From Pseudoxanthomonas koreensis (GTDB lineage: Bacteria > Pseudomonadota > Gammaproteobacteria > Xanthomonadales > Xanthomonadaceae), in assembly GCF_010093225.1 (NCBI RefSeq), contig NZ_PDWM01000016.1, forward strand, positions 1 to 60,800: 60,800 nt of DNA, in the 5' to 3' direction. The first letter of the stretch is position 1; every line of letters begins with the position of its first letter. Shown here piece by piece: positions 8,984 to 17,956 of the stretch. A model generated the notes under the pieces. That model had not been told where the DNA came from, ran no database searches, and saw only the letters and a program-made list of their open reading frames with translations. Made by a program: the position numbers and the translations under genes.

Positions 8984-11439
8984 GTCGAGTACCTGTAGCG
9001 ATAGGCGAAATTCGCGCCGCCGCTGTACTGGCCAATGGCAACCCCGGTGCCGAATCCGCCGTCCAGCACCTTCACTATCTGGGAGTCGGCCACCGTTGGA
9101 GGCCCTGGGATGAAATCAAACACGGTGAATGGGGAGAGTCCGTCGGCAGAGAAGTAGATGCGCGGGTAGTTGGGCGCTGTAGCCGCCGAGCCGCCGCCGC
9201 CCCATTCGCCATCCACAATCGCGGTCTGGCCGCCGTTGTAGGCACCAGAAACCGCGGACTGGATTGCCGCATCGAAGGTCGCGCCATCGTCGATGGACGT
9301 ATAGACCGCGAAGGAGCTGGAGTTGATCGTCTTGTATGCGCGAATAATCCCAGCCAGCTCCGATACGCCAGTGAAGGGGTTTCCCGGGGAGGGGTCAGTG
9401 CCATTGATCGTCGCACCACCCCAAGTCAAGCCGCCATCTACAGAGCGCCGGATGGTCCCGTTCTCAGTGAACGCCAGGACTCGCTCCGTCTCCCGATTGA
9501 CCAGCGCATGGCGGACCGTCTCCGACACGCCAACACTGATGGAAGTCCACGTCCCGAGAGGATTGGCCGCGTACTCCGCATTTCCGCCGAATCCCATGCG
9601 CAGCCATCGCTGTCCGGTCCAGCGAGTGACAAGGTAGGCGCTGCCGTTCGACGTCGCGTTCTGAGCCGATTCCGTCAATGCTTGATCGATGACTAGAACA
9701 TTGCCGGAGTCCCCGCTTATGACCCATTGCCCATTCCCGAAATCCAGCGAACGCAATGGCCAGTTCGGCGTGTTGAGTGCGGACATATCCGTCCAGGTGT
9801 TCGCTACCTGGTCTGTGGCCCAAATCTCGCCCACTCCCAGCAGGCCAGACCCGACAGCGAGGAACCTGGCCTCTCCGTCCGAGGCGACGTCATGCAGGTT
9901 GTTGCCGAAGTCATCCGCCCACTCCCATACGGCGCGAACGCGGATGCTGTCCTCGTGGATCGCCCATAGTCCGTTGGCGTCGGTAGCCTTGAACTGGAGA
10001 TCCATCGTTCCGGCTGCCGTGGGGGTTCCCGAAATCGTCGCGGTGCTGGAGTTCCAGGAGAGGCCGGACAGCAGCTCTCCGCTTACGATCTGGACCGTGG
10101 TGATGGGCGCACTGCCTGACGTGACGGTGTATCCGTAGCTATAGACAATGCTGACCGATCCATCGGGGGCGCTGCCGGACATGGCGGGGCCCGCCGGCTG
10201 ATCCGGGAACTCGACGCACCCCACCGACTGCCCGGCGGCATCGAGCATCAGCTCCACGCTGTTGACCGTGATGTCGCCCTGCTCGGCCCATAGGACGGGC
10301 GCCACCACCACGCGCTCTATCGGCTCGCAGCCGTCCAGAGCGTAAGCGTCATCAAGCCTGTAGAGGTTGGAATTTCGGCTGTCGGCGGCGATCCACTGGC
10401 CGTTCCAGTAGGCAATATCGATGATGGCCCAATGCGGCAGGCCGTAGGTGTTGCGGCGGTGCCACTCCCGCGTCTTTGCGTCGTATCCGAAGGTGAACCG
10501 GCCCGGCACCGTGACGTAGTAGACCTTGTGACCCTTCGGCTCCCAGGTGAAGGCGTAGGCCTGCGAAATTTCGGCCTCGGTGCACTCGGCGAACGCCTCG
10601 GCTACTGGATCCGTTGACAGGATGGCTGGGGTGTAGCCGTCGAGCCTGCGAATCAAGCGCTGGTCGTCCAGCCAGAACGCCGAGCTGTCCATCCGGCGCG
10701 GGGTGAACCGGGCCGCGCACCCGACCTCGATGACCGTATTGCTGGCACGCTCAAACGGAGCTGTGCCATCACCGGAGGGCGCGTTGACGTAGGGCTCGAT
10801 GGTGTCGCGGCCGAACGCCAGCACCTCGCGATGCGACACCAGCAGCGAGACGATCCGGTCGGGGTCGCCCTCGGCCTGGTACTGGTCCAGCGTGTTGTAG
10901 GCGTGCGCGTCGGCAATGTCGGAATGGAACCAGTAGCGCCCGCCAGGCTCGACCTGCGCCAGGTACTGATCCACGAAGTCAGCCACGAACGCGCCGGGGT
11001 AGCCGGTGTCCGTGACCTTCCCGAAGGCGAGCGTCTGCGTGTTGTAGACGTAGCCGGCCGAACCGTTGACGGTCAGCAGCTCGTTGCCCTGCCCCTTGGC
11101 GTTGTGGGCCATCGACACCCGGCCCACCCCCGGAATCGTGCCAATCGGCACCGAGACCCCGGCATTGGTGATCTGCCACAGCTTGTTGCCGGCGACGGCG
11201 AACAGCTTGCCCTCGACGTTGCGCAGGCCGCGATTGATGCCAGCAGCCGTGAACACGTCGCCACTGCGGGAACCGATCTGCACGAACGGCCGGCACCCGG
11301 CCACCTGGCGCAGCTGCATCGGCGTGAGCGTGCCCGGCTTCTCTGCCGCAATCGGCAACATGTTCAGGCAGTCCTGCCGCGACCAGTGCCGATTGCCGTC
11401 CCGGTAGAATCCGGTGACGAGGGGAGTCTGCTTGGGCAT
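8980..11439 (-). CDS. gp10-like packaged-DNA stabilisation/tail hub protein with C-terminal extension
   Basis: 819 residues from ATG at 11439, which overlaps the previous stop. Residues 1-~420 (start MPKQTPLVTGFY; later DQYLAQVEPGG, VIEVGCAARFTPRR, TFGYDAKTREWHRRN) resemble P22 gp10-type hub proteins that plug the portal after packaging. Residues ~430-520 look like an Ig-like putative-binding domain (GYTVTSGSAPI, SGTPTAAGTM). Residues ~525-819 have repeating beta-blade segments (RRSVDGGLTW, TSIDDGATF) like BNR/sialidase-type propellers. Usual hub length is ~470 residues, so the C-terminal ~350 residues are an added module, possibly surface binding. Confidence 0.75.
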   Translation of the reverse strand: MPKQTPLVTGFYRDGNRHWSRQDCLNMLPIAAEKPGTLTPMQLRQVAGCRPFVQIGSRSGDVFTAAGINRGLRNVEGKLFAVAGNKLWQITNAGVSVPIGTIPGVGRVSMAHNAKGQGNELLTVNGSAGYVYNTQTLAFGKVTDTGYPGAFVADFVDQYLAQVEPGGRYWFHSDIADAHAYNTLDQYQAEGDPDRIVSLLVSHREVLAFGRDTIEPYVNAPSGDGTAPFERASNTVIEVGCAARFTPRRMDSSAFWLDDQRLIRRLDGYTPAILSTDPVAEAFAECTEAEISQAYAFTWEPKGHKVYYVTVPGRFTFGYDAKTREWHRRNTYGLPHWAIIDIAYWNGQWIAADSRNSNLYRLDDAYALDGCEPIERVVVAPVLWAEQGDITVNSVELMLDAAGQSVGCVEFPDQPAGPAMSGSAPDGSVSIVYSYGYTVTSGSAPITTVQIVSGELLSGLSWNSSTATISGTPTAAGTMDLQFKATDANGLWAIHEDSIRVRAVWEWADDFGNNLHDVASDGEARFLAVGSGLLGVGEIWATDQVANTWTDMSALNTPNWPLRSLDFGNGQWVISGDSGNVLVIDQALTESAQNATSNGSAYLVTRWTGQRWLRMGFGGNAEYAANPLGTWTSISVGVSETVRHALVNRETERVLAFTENGTIRRSVDGGLTWGGATINGTDPSPGNPFTGVSELAGIIRAYKTINSSSFAVYTSIDDGATFDAAIQSAVSGAYNGGQTAIVDGEWGGGGSAATAPNYPRIYFSADGLSPFTVFDFIPGPPTVADSQIVKVLDGGFGTGVAIGQYSGGANFAYRYRYST

Positions 11440-11792
11440 CAGTAGTACGTCGCCCGCGTCGGGGTGTGGACGTAGGCAGCCTGCCGAAGCTGCCACAGGC
11501 GCTTGTCGGCCTCGGCCGCGCGAACCTCTACCACCTTCGCCCTTCCGAACTTGCCGAAGTCGGCCAGCAGCTCACGGGCCAGAATCCACACCAGCGGCAG
11601 AAAGTACCGTCCGGGAATGTCGCCCTCCACGTCGAACGGCAGCAGCCCTTCCTCGTAGAGCTCGTCGGCCTTCTGTGCATAGACCTCCTGCACCAAAGCT
11701 GAGTCATCCGCATCCGGGGCATCGTTGGCGCCCAACGCACCGAGCGCCATCAGGGTGCGCCGTACCAGCCGCTCCCGTTCAAAGGTCGCCAT
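11439..11792 (-). CDS. Head-tail adaptor-like protein
   Basis: 117 residues, mostly helical. It lies between coat and hub, where podoviruses encode the P22 gp4-type adaptor that seals the portal. It is shorter than gp4 (166 residues). Sequence similarity is not obvious to me, so the call rests on position and size. Confidence 0.5.
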   Translation of the reverse strand: MATFERERLVRRTLMALGALGANDAPDADDSALVQEVYAQKADELYEEGLLPFDVEGDIPGRYFLPLVWILARELLADFGKFGRAKVVEVRAAEADKRLWQLRQAAYVHTPTRATYY

Positions 11793-11838
11793 CGCCGCCC
11801 CTCAATAGGTGGGCCATCCTTGGCCCTTGCATCCATGC

Positions 11839-11866
11839 AAAAGAGGGGCGACCGAAGCCGCCCCTC
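11839..11866 (-). terminator. Intrinsic terminator after the coat gene
   Basis: On the minus strand a 10-bp stem (GAGGGGCGGC with GTCGCCCCTC, one G-U pair) closes on a TTCG tetraloop and is followed by TTTTG. It lies between coat and adaptor and would lower expression of the tail genes relative to coat. Confidence 0.8.
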
Positions 11867-11884
11867 CCGTCCTTACCGCTCCGA

Positions 11885-12970
11885 TCAGGCGTCGGCAGCC
11901 GCGGCCACGTAGCCGGTCAGAACGCCGTGCTGCTTGGCGTTGAAGAACAGCTTCTCGATGCCGAAGAAGCCCGCCACAGCCACGCCGTTGACGAACTTGT
12001 AGTCGCGCTCCTCGGTCACCGAAGCCCAGCGCTTGCCGATCACATGGCCCAGGGCCTGCGCACCGCACAGGTAGACCGGCGAAATGGTCGCCCCGGAGTC
12101 GCCCACCCCACCGAGCGAAGCAATCTCCGGAATCTCCCGGATGATCACGCCGTCATAGGTGATGTCGCCATCGGTGAACAGCGGGTTGCCCTTGCCGCGC
12201 TCGCGCGCATCGGCCAGCGTGGACTTCAGGTCGGCCTTCAGGTCACGGTAGGCCAGCGAATCCACGAACAGGACGTACCACTCCTCGTCACCGTTCACGC
12301 GCACAGGGCGAATGATCGGGTCGGCCCGCTTGGCCATGCGCTTGTACAGGGACACCTGCGCGGCCGTCAGCTTCTCGGTGTTTGCGATGGCCAACAGAGA
12401 ATCGCTGTGGTCTGCGCCGCCGCCATCGCCGCCCGAGCCGTCCGTGTTGTTCAGGGTCGCGCCGAAAAGCACGCGGTCCAGATTGGCCTGGAGCCACTGG
12501 TCCTTTTGCGCCTCGGTGGCCGAGCCGTAGTTGACGATGGTGCCGGCGGTGGCGCGCACCGAGCCCAGCGCGTTGAGGATGTGGGTCTTGTTCAGCTGCA
12601 TCGCCCACTCCTTCAGGATCGGCTTGGCAGCCTTGCGCAGGCCCATCGCGGTCTTCTGCTCTTCCCATTCGGTCAGAGCCACCGCATTGCGGTATGCCTG
12701 GATGGTGATCTGGTGGCCATAGTTCAGCATGGCCTCCTCGGCACCTTCCAGCAGGGCGTTGCCGGTGACACCTGCGCCGGACAGCGCCGCAACCAGGCTC
12801 AACGTCAGGGCATCGCCCGGCTTCTTGGTCAGGTCCTCCTTGAGCTGGATGATCGAGTTGACATCGGTGCCCTGGTAGCGGGCGAACCGGTTGTCGCGGA
12901 TGTACTCGCGGTAGAAGTCCGCGTCCCACTGCTTGACGACGTTGGCCGTCTGAACGGTCGAGAGAGTCAT
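11885..12970 (-). CDS. Major capsid (coat) protein, N4-gp56-like
   Basis: 361 residues. The start (STVQTANVVKQWDADFYREY), the later GNALLEGAEEAMLNYG and the helix-rich N-terminal half match N4-gp56/DUF4043-type HK97-fold coats. It has a strong ribosome-binding site (AAGGAAGGG, 8-9 bases before ATG), the best in the late operon, and is followed by its own terminator, both fitting a highly expressed coat. It lies directly after the scaffold gene, as expected. Confidence 0.85.
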   Translation of the reverse strand: MTLSTVQTANVVKQWDADFYREYIRDNRFARYQGTDVNSIIQLKEDLTKKPGDALTLSLVAALSGAGVTGNALLEGAEEAMLNYGHQITIQAYRNAVALTEWEEQKTAMGLRKAAKPILKEWAMQLNKTHILNALGSVRATAGTIVNYGSATEAQKDQWLQANLDRVLFGATLNNTDGSGGDGGGADHSDSLLAIANTEKLTAAQVSLYKRMAKRADPIIRPVRVNGDEEWYVLFVDSLAYRDLKADLKSTLADARERGKGNPLFTDGDITYDGVIIREIPEIASLGGVGDSGATISPVYLCGAQALGHVIGKRWASVTEERDYKFVNGVAVAGFFGIEKLFFNAKQHGVLTGYVAAAADA

Positions 12971-12988
12971 TGTTTACCCTTCCTTGGG

Positions 12989-13100
12989 TTATTTGCGTTG
13001 CAGGATTGAATCGAGCGATTCGGGCGCGAAGTCCTCCGTGGACTTGGCGCTTCGCACGTTTGAAAGGTCGGTGGGGATCGTCACCGGCGGCTTGGGCTGC
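12989..13100 (-). other. Out-of-frame C-terminal tail of the scaffold protein
   Basis: In the -1 frame relative to the scaffold gene an open stretch runs to a TAA at 12989-12991, 18 bases before the coat start. It encodes a coding-like tail with TIPTDLSNVRSAKSTEDFAP and ends SLDSILQRK. The annotated frame instead stops at 13081. See the finding on this frameshift. Confidence 0.65.
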
Positions 13101-13671
13101 CGGCGTACTTGGCTTCCAGTTCGGCCGTGATCTGCGCCCGCAAACGCGCCTCAAGTGAGCCGTCCTGCGCTTCCTTGACCGTCTTGAGGTGCTTGGCGGT
13201 CTTGTAGGCGAACAGGGCCGGCGCGGCGTGTTGCAGCATCTCGGTCACGAGGGCGGGATTGCGCTCTGCCTCCTCGGCGAAAAGCTCCTCCATTTCCTCG
13301 TAATCCTCGTACTGCTCCTTGGCGAACTCGCGGCTCATGTTGATGGCCGTGTTGCGCTGCTGGACGCTGACGAAATTCACGATCTCCGAAGGGTCCTGGT
13401 AGAGAACCTGCGGATCGAACTGCTTGGCTTCTGCACGCTCGCGGGCAAGTTCCTGCCGCTTGCGGCGCTCCTCCTTCAAGGCAGCTTTCAGCCCTCGGAC
13501 CTCATCGGATTCGGCCGGTGGCGTCACGGCCTGCGCAGGGGCTTCCTGCTGTACTACTTCGCCCTTTTCCGATTCCGTCTGTTCGGTTTCCTCGACCACT
13601 TCCGGGGCCGGGGTCTCCACGACTTCATCGGTATCCGTTCCATCCAAGATGGCTTTCAGGTCGCCTTCCAT
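13081..13671 (-). CDS. Capsid scaffolding protein (C-terminus frameshifted)
   Basis: 196 residues as read. An acidic, Pro/Glu-rich N-terminus (about 1-60), a highly charged helix with KEERRKRQELARERAEA, and a helical domain ending near ITAELEAKYAG fit an internal scaffold that templates procapsid assembly. It sits immediately before the coat gene and has AAGGAG ahead of its start. The frame ends at SPSRR-stop, but the natural tail appears to continue in the -1 frame to 12989. The missing tail is where scaffolds often contact coat, so this copy may be impaired unless frameshifting occurs. Confidence 0.75.
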   Translation of the reverse strand: MEGDLKAILDGTDTDEVVETPAPEVVEETEQTESEKGEVVQQEAPAQAVTPPAESDEVRGLKAALKEERRKRQELARERAEAKQFDPQVLYQDPSEIVNFVSVQQRNTAINMSREFAKEQYEDYEEMEELFAEEAERNPALVTEMLQHAAPALFAYKTAKHLKTVKEAQDGSLEARLRAQITAELEAKYAGSPSRR

Positions 13672-13732
13672 TGCATTGCTCCTTCGACCCTTCCGTGGTC
13701 GTCACGCTCGCCCGATCCCCGGCGACGGGTAC

Positions 13733-13756
13733 AAAAAAGGCCCGCCGAAGCGAGCC
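13733..13756 (-). terminator. Intrinsic terminator between decoration and scaffold genes
   Basis: Minus-strand stem GGCTCGC/GCGGGCC (one G-U pair) with TTCG loop, followed by six T. The 18 bases GGGTACAAAAAAGGCCCG at 13728-13745 recur exactly at the early-operon terminator at 27796-27813. Confidence 0.8.
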
Positions 13757-13782
13757 TTTGGTGAATCGAATGTGTTGAGCCG

Positions 13783-14193
13783 TTACGCGATGGTCGCGGC
13801 CACCGCGGCCTGCGTGTGCCACTTGCCGCTGTAGCCAACGAGGGTCACCGAGGCGCCCGCGAAGGCCGCGAAAGTGACCGTGTTGTGCGCGCCGGTCGTG
13901 CCGTCGTGGATCAGGCCGGTGGCCGTTACGACGTGGGCGTAGGCGCTGGCAGACGTGACCGTGATGCGCTGGCCGGTGGCGGTCGGAGCCGCAAGGGTGA
14001 TCGCCGCGGCGCTGCCCTTGGTCAGGATGAACTCGCCGGAGATGCCATCGGCAACCGGCAGGGCCGCGTCGCCAGTGACCACGGCCACGGTGCCGGCGCG
14101 CTTCTGCAAGGCAAGCACGGCGTCGTCAGAGCGGTCTGGCGTGGACGGCAGCGGATCAATCGGATCAACAGCGGTCGGGTAAAGGGTCGTCAT
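13783..14193 (-). CDS. Head decoration-like protein
   Basis: 136 residues from ATG at 14193 with GGAG seven bases upstream; a longer TTG start is less likely. The Thr/Ala/Val-rich beta pattern (ITLAAPTATGQRITVTSAS, NTVTFAAFAGASVTL) resembles small capsid-surface proteins. It sits between portal and scaffold and is closed by a terminator. Function inferred. Confidence 0.55.
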   Translation of the reverse strand: MTTLYPTAVDPIDPLPSTPDRSDDAVLALQKRAGTVAVVTGDAALPVADGISGEFILTKGSAAAITLAAPTATGQRITVTSASAYAHVVTATGLIHDGTTGAHNTVTFAAFAGASVTLVGYSGKWHTQAAVAATIA

Positions 14194-14194
14194 C

Positions 14195-16030
14195 TCAAAC
14201 TCCAATCAGGGGAACGGGGGTGCCGAACTCGGCGGCTAGATGGGCCTGGACGGCCTGCACGTTGGACTGCTGGGTTGTTGCGTTTGCATCGGCCGCGTCC
14301 TTCTCGGCGGCGGCGAAGTTCTTCGCGGCTTCCGACTCGGTCTTGGCCACATCGGCGGTCGCCTTCCGCTCCATCAGCGGATTTGGCTGCTGCTGGGACT
14401 TCAGGTGCTCCAGTAGCTGTTCCTTGTTCCGCAGCGTGCTGGCCTCGATGACCATCTCCAGCGGGATGCGGTCCGGGGCCTTGGACCACATCTCCGTGAG
14501 CATCTGGAACTGCTCTGACTGGATGTTCACGCTGTCCGGCGCGTCCTGCATGACGATATCGACGTCCAAGTCGGCGACCGGGTTGGACATGCGCACAACG
14601 GCCTGCGGGTTGGCCATGAACGCTTGCTCAAGCTGCGGGGGCACCGGCTGCCCGGCCTCCACCAGCTTGCGAACCTCATCCTCGACCGTGACCGGCTTGT
14701 TCAGCGCCACCCAGCGCAGGTTGTTCTCGTCGTCGGTGACGCGGATCCAACGCTCCTCGTCCCAGTACTGCCGGATGCGGTTCCACACGGCCCGGTAGAC
14801 GCGCCAGCCCCAGTCGCGCTGGGCGTCGAAGAACTTGGTCAGCTCGGCCAGGCCCGCCTGTTGCAGCGCCTCCACGGCCCGGCCAGACGGCGCATTCACG
14901 TCGCCCTCAAGCGCCGGATTCACGCCGGAAGCGTCAATCTCGGCCTTGGCCTCGGCCAGGAGCTGCATCTCCCCGGCCGCCATCTGCACGTTCGGCTGAA
15001 TTTCGATCTTGGATTCCGGGTTGACCTCCACCCAGCCATCCGGGCGGGCCAGCTCCTCCTTGGCCTTGCCGATGTTCTCCACCGCCCCATGCTCGGCGAT
15101 GACTTGCCGGCTGTTGAGGTAGTGCAGCGCCTTGGACCTACGCTTGTTGATCTCGTCCTGCGGGGAAATCATCCGCCGCACGCCGCCGTACCGGTTGTTC
15201 TCCCGGTCGATGTAGCAGGACACCGCGATCAGGGGGCAGCTGGGCTGGTCGTCCTCGTCCAGGTACGGCGAGACGGCCGGTTCTTCCAGATAGCCAGCCC
15301 GGCAGAAGATCGCCGTATGCCAGACGCCGGCCTTGCGCCAGTAGTGCTGGCACACCCGCACCCGACGACGCTTGGCGTCGGCCCATGCGGTGTATCGCGG
15401 CCGGTCGTCGTAGGTGTCGCCCGACCAGTCGCTGCTGTCCAGGCAGGCCGTGGCAAGCTTGACGCCCTCCTCACCCCACTTGGCCTCTACGTCGTCCTCG
15501 TCCATCCAGACGACCACGCCCATGTAAGCCGCATCGCTGAAGTCGCGGGTGCGGCTGTAGGGATCGAAGTAGAACCGGTCCCACGGCACATGGGTCAGGA
15601 TCACGTCGATCCCGGAGCGCCCCTGCGCCACGGTCACCGTAATCGCGCCAGCACCCTCGACAAATCCGTTCTCGGCCACGTCCGACCGCTTCTGGTCCCA
15701 GCGCTGGTCGTCCAGCACGTACCGGATCGCGTCGGTGACGCTGTTGGCCTCGTCCTCGTGCTTCGGGGTCCGGGGGTACGCCTTGGGGTCCGTGCGCATC
15801 CTGCGCTCGAAGCCCAGCACCGCGTCCACCTTCGGGGCGATGCGGTTGAACACCACGGGCGGCTGCCCACGGCTTTGCAGCGTGGCGATTTCCTCGTCCG
15901 TGAGCTGATAGCCGTCGTAGTAGTCGCGGTCCCGCTCGGACAGTTCGCGGTTCTCCCGCCCCTGGTCCTGCGATTCCTCGAACTGCTTGACCAGCTTATC
16001 GACGTCCGGGGCTTCCTTGCCCTGCTCCAT
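14195..16030 (-). CDS. Portal protein, P22-type
   Basis: 611 residues. Segments such as ERDRDYYDGYQLT, PPVVFNRIAPKVDAVLG and HVPWDRFYFDPYSR are typical of P22-type portals, the dodecameric ring through which DNA is packaged and ejected. The C-terminal ~70 residues are a Gln/Ala-rich helix, matching the barrel seen in this family. The order terL-portal-scaffold-coat is canonical. Shorter than P22 gp1 (725 residues). Confidence 0.88.
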   Translation of the reverse strand: MEQGKEAPDVDKLVKQFEESQDQGRENRELSERDRDYYDGYQLTDEEIATLQSRGQPPVVFNRIAPKVDAVLGFERRMRTDPKAYPRTPKHEDEANSVTDAIRYVLDDQRWDQKRSDVAENGFVEGAGAITVTVAQGRSGIDVILTHVPWDRFYFDPYSRTRDFSDAAYMGVVVWMDEDDVEAKWGEEGVKLATACLDSSDWSGDTYDDRPRYTAWADAKRRRVRVCQHYWRKAGVWHTAIFCRAGYLEEPAVSPYLDEDDQPSCPLIAVSCYIDRENNRYGGVRRMISPQDEINKRRSKALHYLNSRQVIAEHGAVENIGKAKEELARPDGWVEVNPESKIEIQPNVQMAAGEMQLLAEAKAEIDASGVNPALEGDVNAPSGRAVEALQQAGLAELTKFFDAQRDWGWRVYRAVWNRIRQYWDEERWIRVTDDENNLRWVALNKPVTVEDEVRKLVEAGQPVPPQLEQAFMANPQAVVRMSNPVADLDVDIVMQDAPDSVNIQSEQFQMLTEMWSKAPDRIPLEMVIEASTLRNKEQLLEHLKSQQQPNPLMERKATADVAKTESEAAKNFAAAEKDAADANATTQQSNVQAVQAHLAAEFGTPVPLIGV

Positions 16031-16039
16031 CGCCTGTCC

Positions 16040-17305
16040 TTATGCCGTTTTCCAGTTGCGCACCGGCTCCACGTTGAAGCCGTAGTCGCTGCGCTTGCGT
16101 TCCCTGGGGGCGTTGGCAGACGGCTTGTAGCCCGACCGCCTCAGTTCCTCCAGCGCGTACCGCAGCGCGTCAATCGTGTGATTGTCCTTGTCGGCCAGCA
16201 GCGGCAGGATTTCGCCCGTCTGCGGGTCGGTCTTGTAGCTGTACCGCGTCAACTCCTCGGCCACGTGGACGCATCGCGGGTGAACCACGATGTCGAATGA
16301 CCGCAGAAACTCGATGCCATCTTCGAGGCTTCCCTGCCCCTTGATGGCCGACGTGATGCGCGGGAATCCGTTCCTGCGCATGTAGCTCACCGTCTCTGGG
16401 CGCGCACTGTCGGCCCGGATGGGCCACCTGCGACTGCCCTCGACCTGGTCGAACAGGGCCGGCAGGTGGTCGATCTCGCACCCGACCTGCCACGCCTCCT
16501 GGTCCACGTACAGCGTCCGCCCCTCCACCCGGCAGCGGACCAGTACGGACGGATCCACCGCAAAGCCCCAGTCGGCGCCATAGCGGTGGATTGCGTCGGC
16601 CGGCGTGTCGAACGCCTCGACCGTCCAGTTGCGGAAGACGCGGGCCTCTGAGTTCCTGGCGTAGGCGCCCCCCCACACATGAGCGAACTTGTCCGGATCA
16701 CGCCGCCTGTCGTCCTCCAGGTCCTGCCGAAGCTCGGCGGGGAGCCATGGGTTGTCGGACCAGTTGGCCTCTACCACCACCGCGCCAGCGGGCGGCTGGT
16801 CGCCTCGCAGCAGCGCGTCCACCGGATCGTCGGGCTCGTTCGGATTCCAGCTGAACCACAATTCCGATCCCGGCTTGCGGATCGTCGGCCTCAGCAGGTC
16901 CAGCGAACGGCGGCTCAGGCTCTGCGCCTCTTCCACCCATGCCACGTCGAACCCTTCCAGCGACTTGATCGAGTCGGCCGTGTGGTTCTGCATACCCTGG
17001 AAGATGATGACCCCATCTCCGGGCGTGCGGATCTCCGCCTCCATGATCTCGAACAGCTGGGCCAGGCCGAACTCCCTGATCTTGTCCTCGATCAGCAGCT
17101 TGACCGAGTTCTTCAGCGACTTCTGCACCTCGCGGACGCAGGCGACCCGGCATCCAGGCTGCAACAGGCACTGTTCAACCGCCAGCCCGGCGAAGAAGTG
17201 GGACTTGCCCGATCCACGCCCCCCGTGAGCGCCCTTGTAGCGAGCCGGATGCAGAAGCGGCGCAAATACCCTAGCCGTTGGGATTTGCAGGGTCGTGGAT
17301 GACAC
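16040..17305 (-). CDS. Terminase large subunit, PBSX-like
   Basis: 421 residues from a GTG at 17305; a TTG two codons further upstream is also in frame. IPTARVFAPLL leads into Walker A GGRGSGKS (about residues 28-35), with Walker B VAWVEEAQ at about 128-135. SWNPNEPDD is the coupling-type motif. The C-terminal nuclease domain has acidic residues in YGADWGFAVDPS. It cuts and pumps concatemeric DNA into the procapsid. It overlaps the small-subunit gene. Confidence 0.93.
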   Translation of the reverse strand: MSSTTLQIPTARVFAPLLHPARYKGAHGGRGSGKSHFFAGLAVEQCLLQPGCRVACVREVQKSLKNSVKLLIEDKIREFGLAQLFEIMEAEIRTPGDGVIIFQGMQNHTADSIKSLEGFDVAWVEEAQSLSRRSLDLLRPTIRKPGSELWFSWNPNEPDDPVDALLRGDQPPAGAVVVEANWSDNPWLPAELRQDLEDDRRRDPDKFAHVWGGAYARNSEARVFRNWTVEAFDTPADAIHRYGADWGFAVDPSVLVRCRVEGRTLYVDQEAWQVGCEIDHLPALFDQVEGSRRWPIRADSARPETVSYMRRNGFPRITSAIKGQGSLEDGIEFLRSFDIVVHPRCVHVAEELTRYSYKTDPQTGEILPLLADKDNHTIDALRYALEELRRSGYKPSANAPRERKRSDYGFNVEPVRNWKTA

Positions 17306-17663
17306 GCTCAACCCTCGTCACCGACTGCACCGGGCCGCCATCCTTACCGGTCAGCTCGGTCTGCCGGCGCTCGGTGTAGTCCTCAGGGAAACGGGCGGCC
17401 ATCGACCTAGACCAAAGCGAGGCATTGAACCCGCTGGTCGTCAGCCCGGTCTGAGCCGCGTTCTCCCACCAGTCCTGGCTGTACTGCTTCGCGCGTGTGA
17501 AGGCGTCCAAGAACGCCGGGTGTGCAGCCGCCCAGTTGTGCAGGGTCTGCTTCACCACGTCCAGTTCGCAGGCCATCTGCGTGACGCTCTTACCCTGCTT
17601 GCCGAGTTCCATGACCCGCTCGCAGTACTCCGGCAAATAGTCGGTCGGCCTGCCCCCGCTCAC
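17271..17663 (-). CDS. Terminase small subunit
   Basis: 130 residues. An N-terminal helix-turn-helix (GKSVTQMACELDVVKQTLHNW) precedes an oligomerisation region, the usual layout of a terminase small subunit that recognises pac/cos DNA. It overlaps the large-subunit gene downstream and touches the gene upstream by four bases. Confidence 0.85.
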   Translation of the reverse strand: MSGGRPTDYLPEYCERVMELGKQGKSVTQMACELDVVKQTLHNWAAAHPAFLDAFTRAKQYSQDWWENAAQTGLTTSGFNASLWSRSMAARFPEDYTERRQTELTGKDGGPVQSVTRVERVIHDPANPNG

Positions 17664-17956
17664 CCCAGCACCTCCAGATGCCCCAGCCCCACTACGGCGC
17701 CATCGGCCAGAATCTCGACATTGAACACGCCCGGAGCGAGCTGCTGGCTCACCGTGTCGGCGGTCACCTCGAACGTCACCTCTCCCTGGTCGCTCCCTGT
17801 GGCCTCCAGGGTGGCGACCACGTACCCGTTCGGGCGCTTGACCACCACGGTCACGTCAGCCCCGCTCAGGTCGTGCCGGCCAGCCTCGTCCCTGATCCAG
17901 CAGGTAAGCGTGGTGTCGGCCCCGGCGTAGGCGCGGAACTGGTGGCGTGCGATCAC
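17660..17956 (-). CDS. Small Ig-like/beta-rich late protein
   Basis: 98 residues from a GTG that overlaps the Rz stop (GTGA). Alternating beta pattern (DVTVVVKRPNGYVVATLEA, EVTFEVTADT) suggests a single beta-sandwich domain. Similar small proteins lie between lysis and terminase genes in some phages. Role unknown. Confidence 0.55.
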   Translation of the reverse strand: MIARHQFRAYAGADTTLTCWIRDEAGRHDLSGADVTVVVKRPNGYVVATLEATGSDQGEVTFEVTADTVSQQLAPGVFNVEILADGAVVGLGHLEVLG

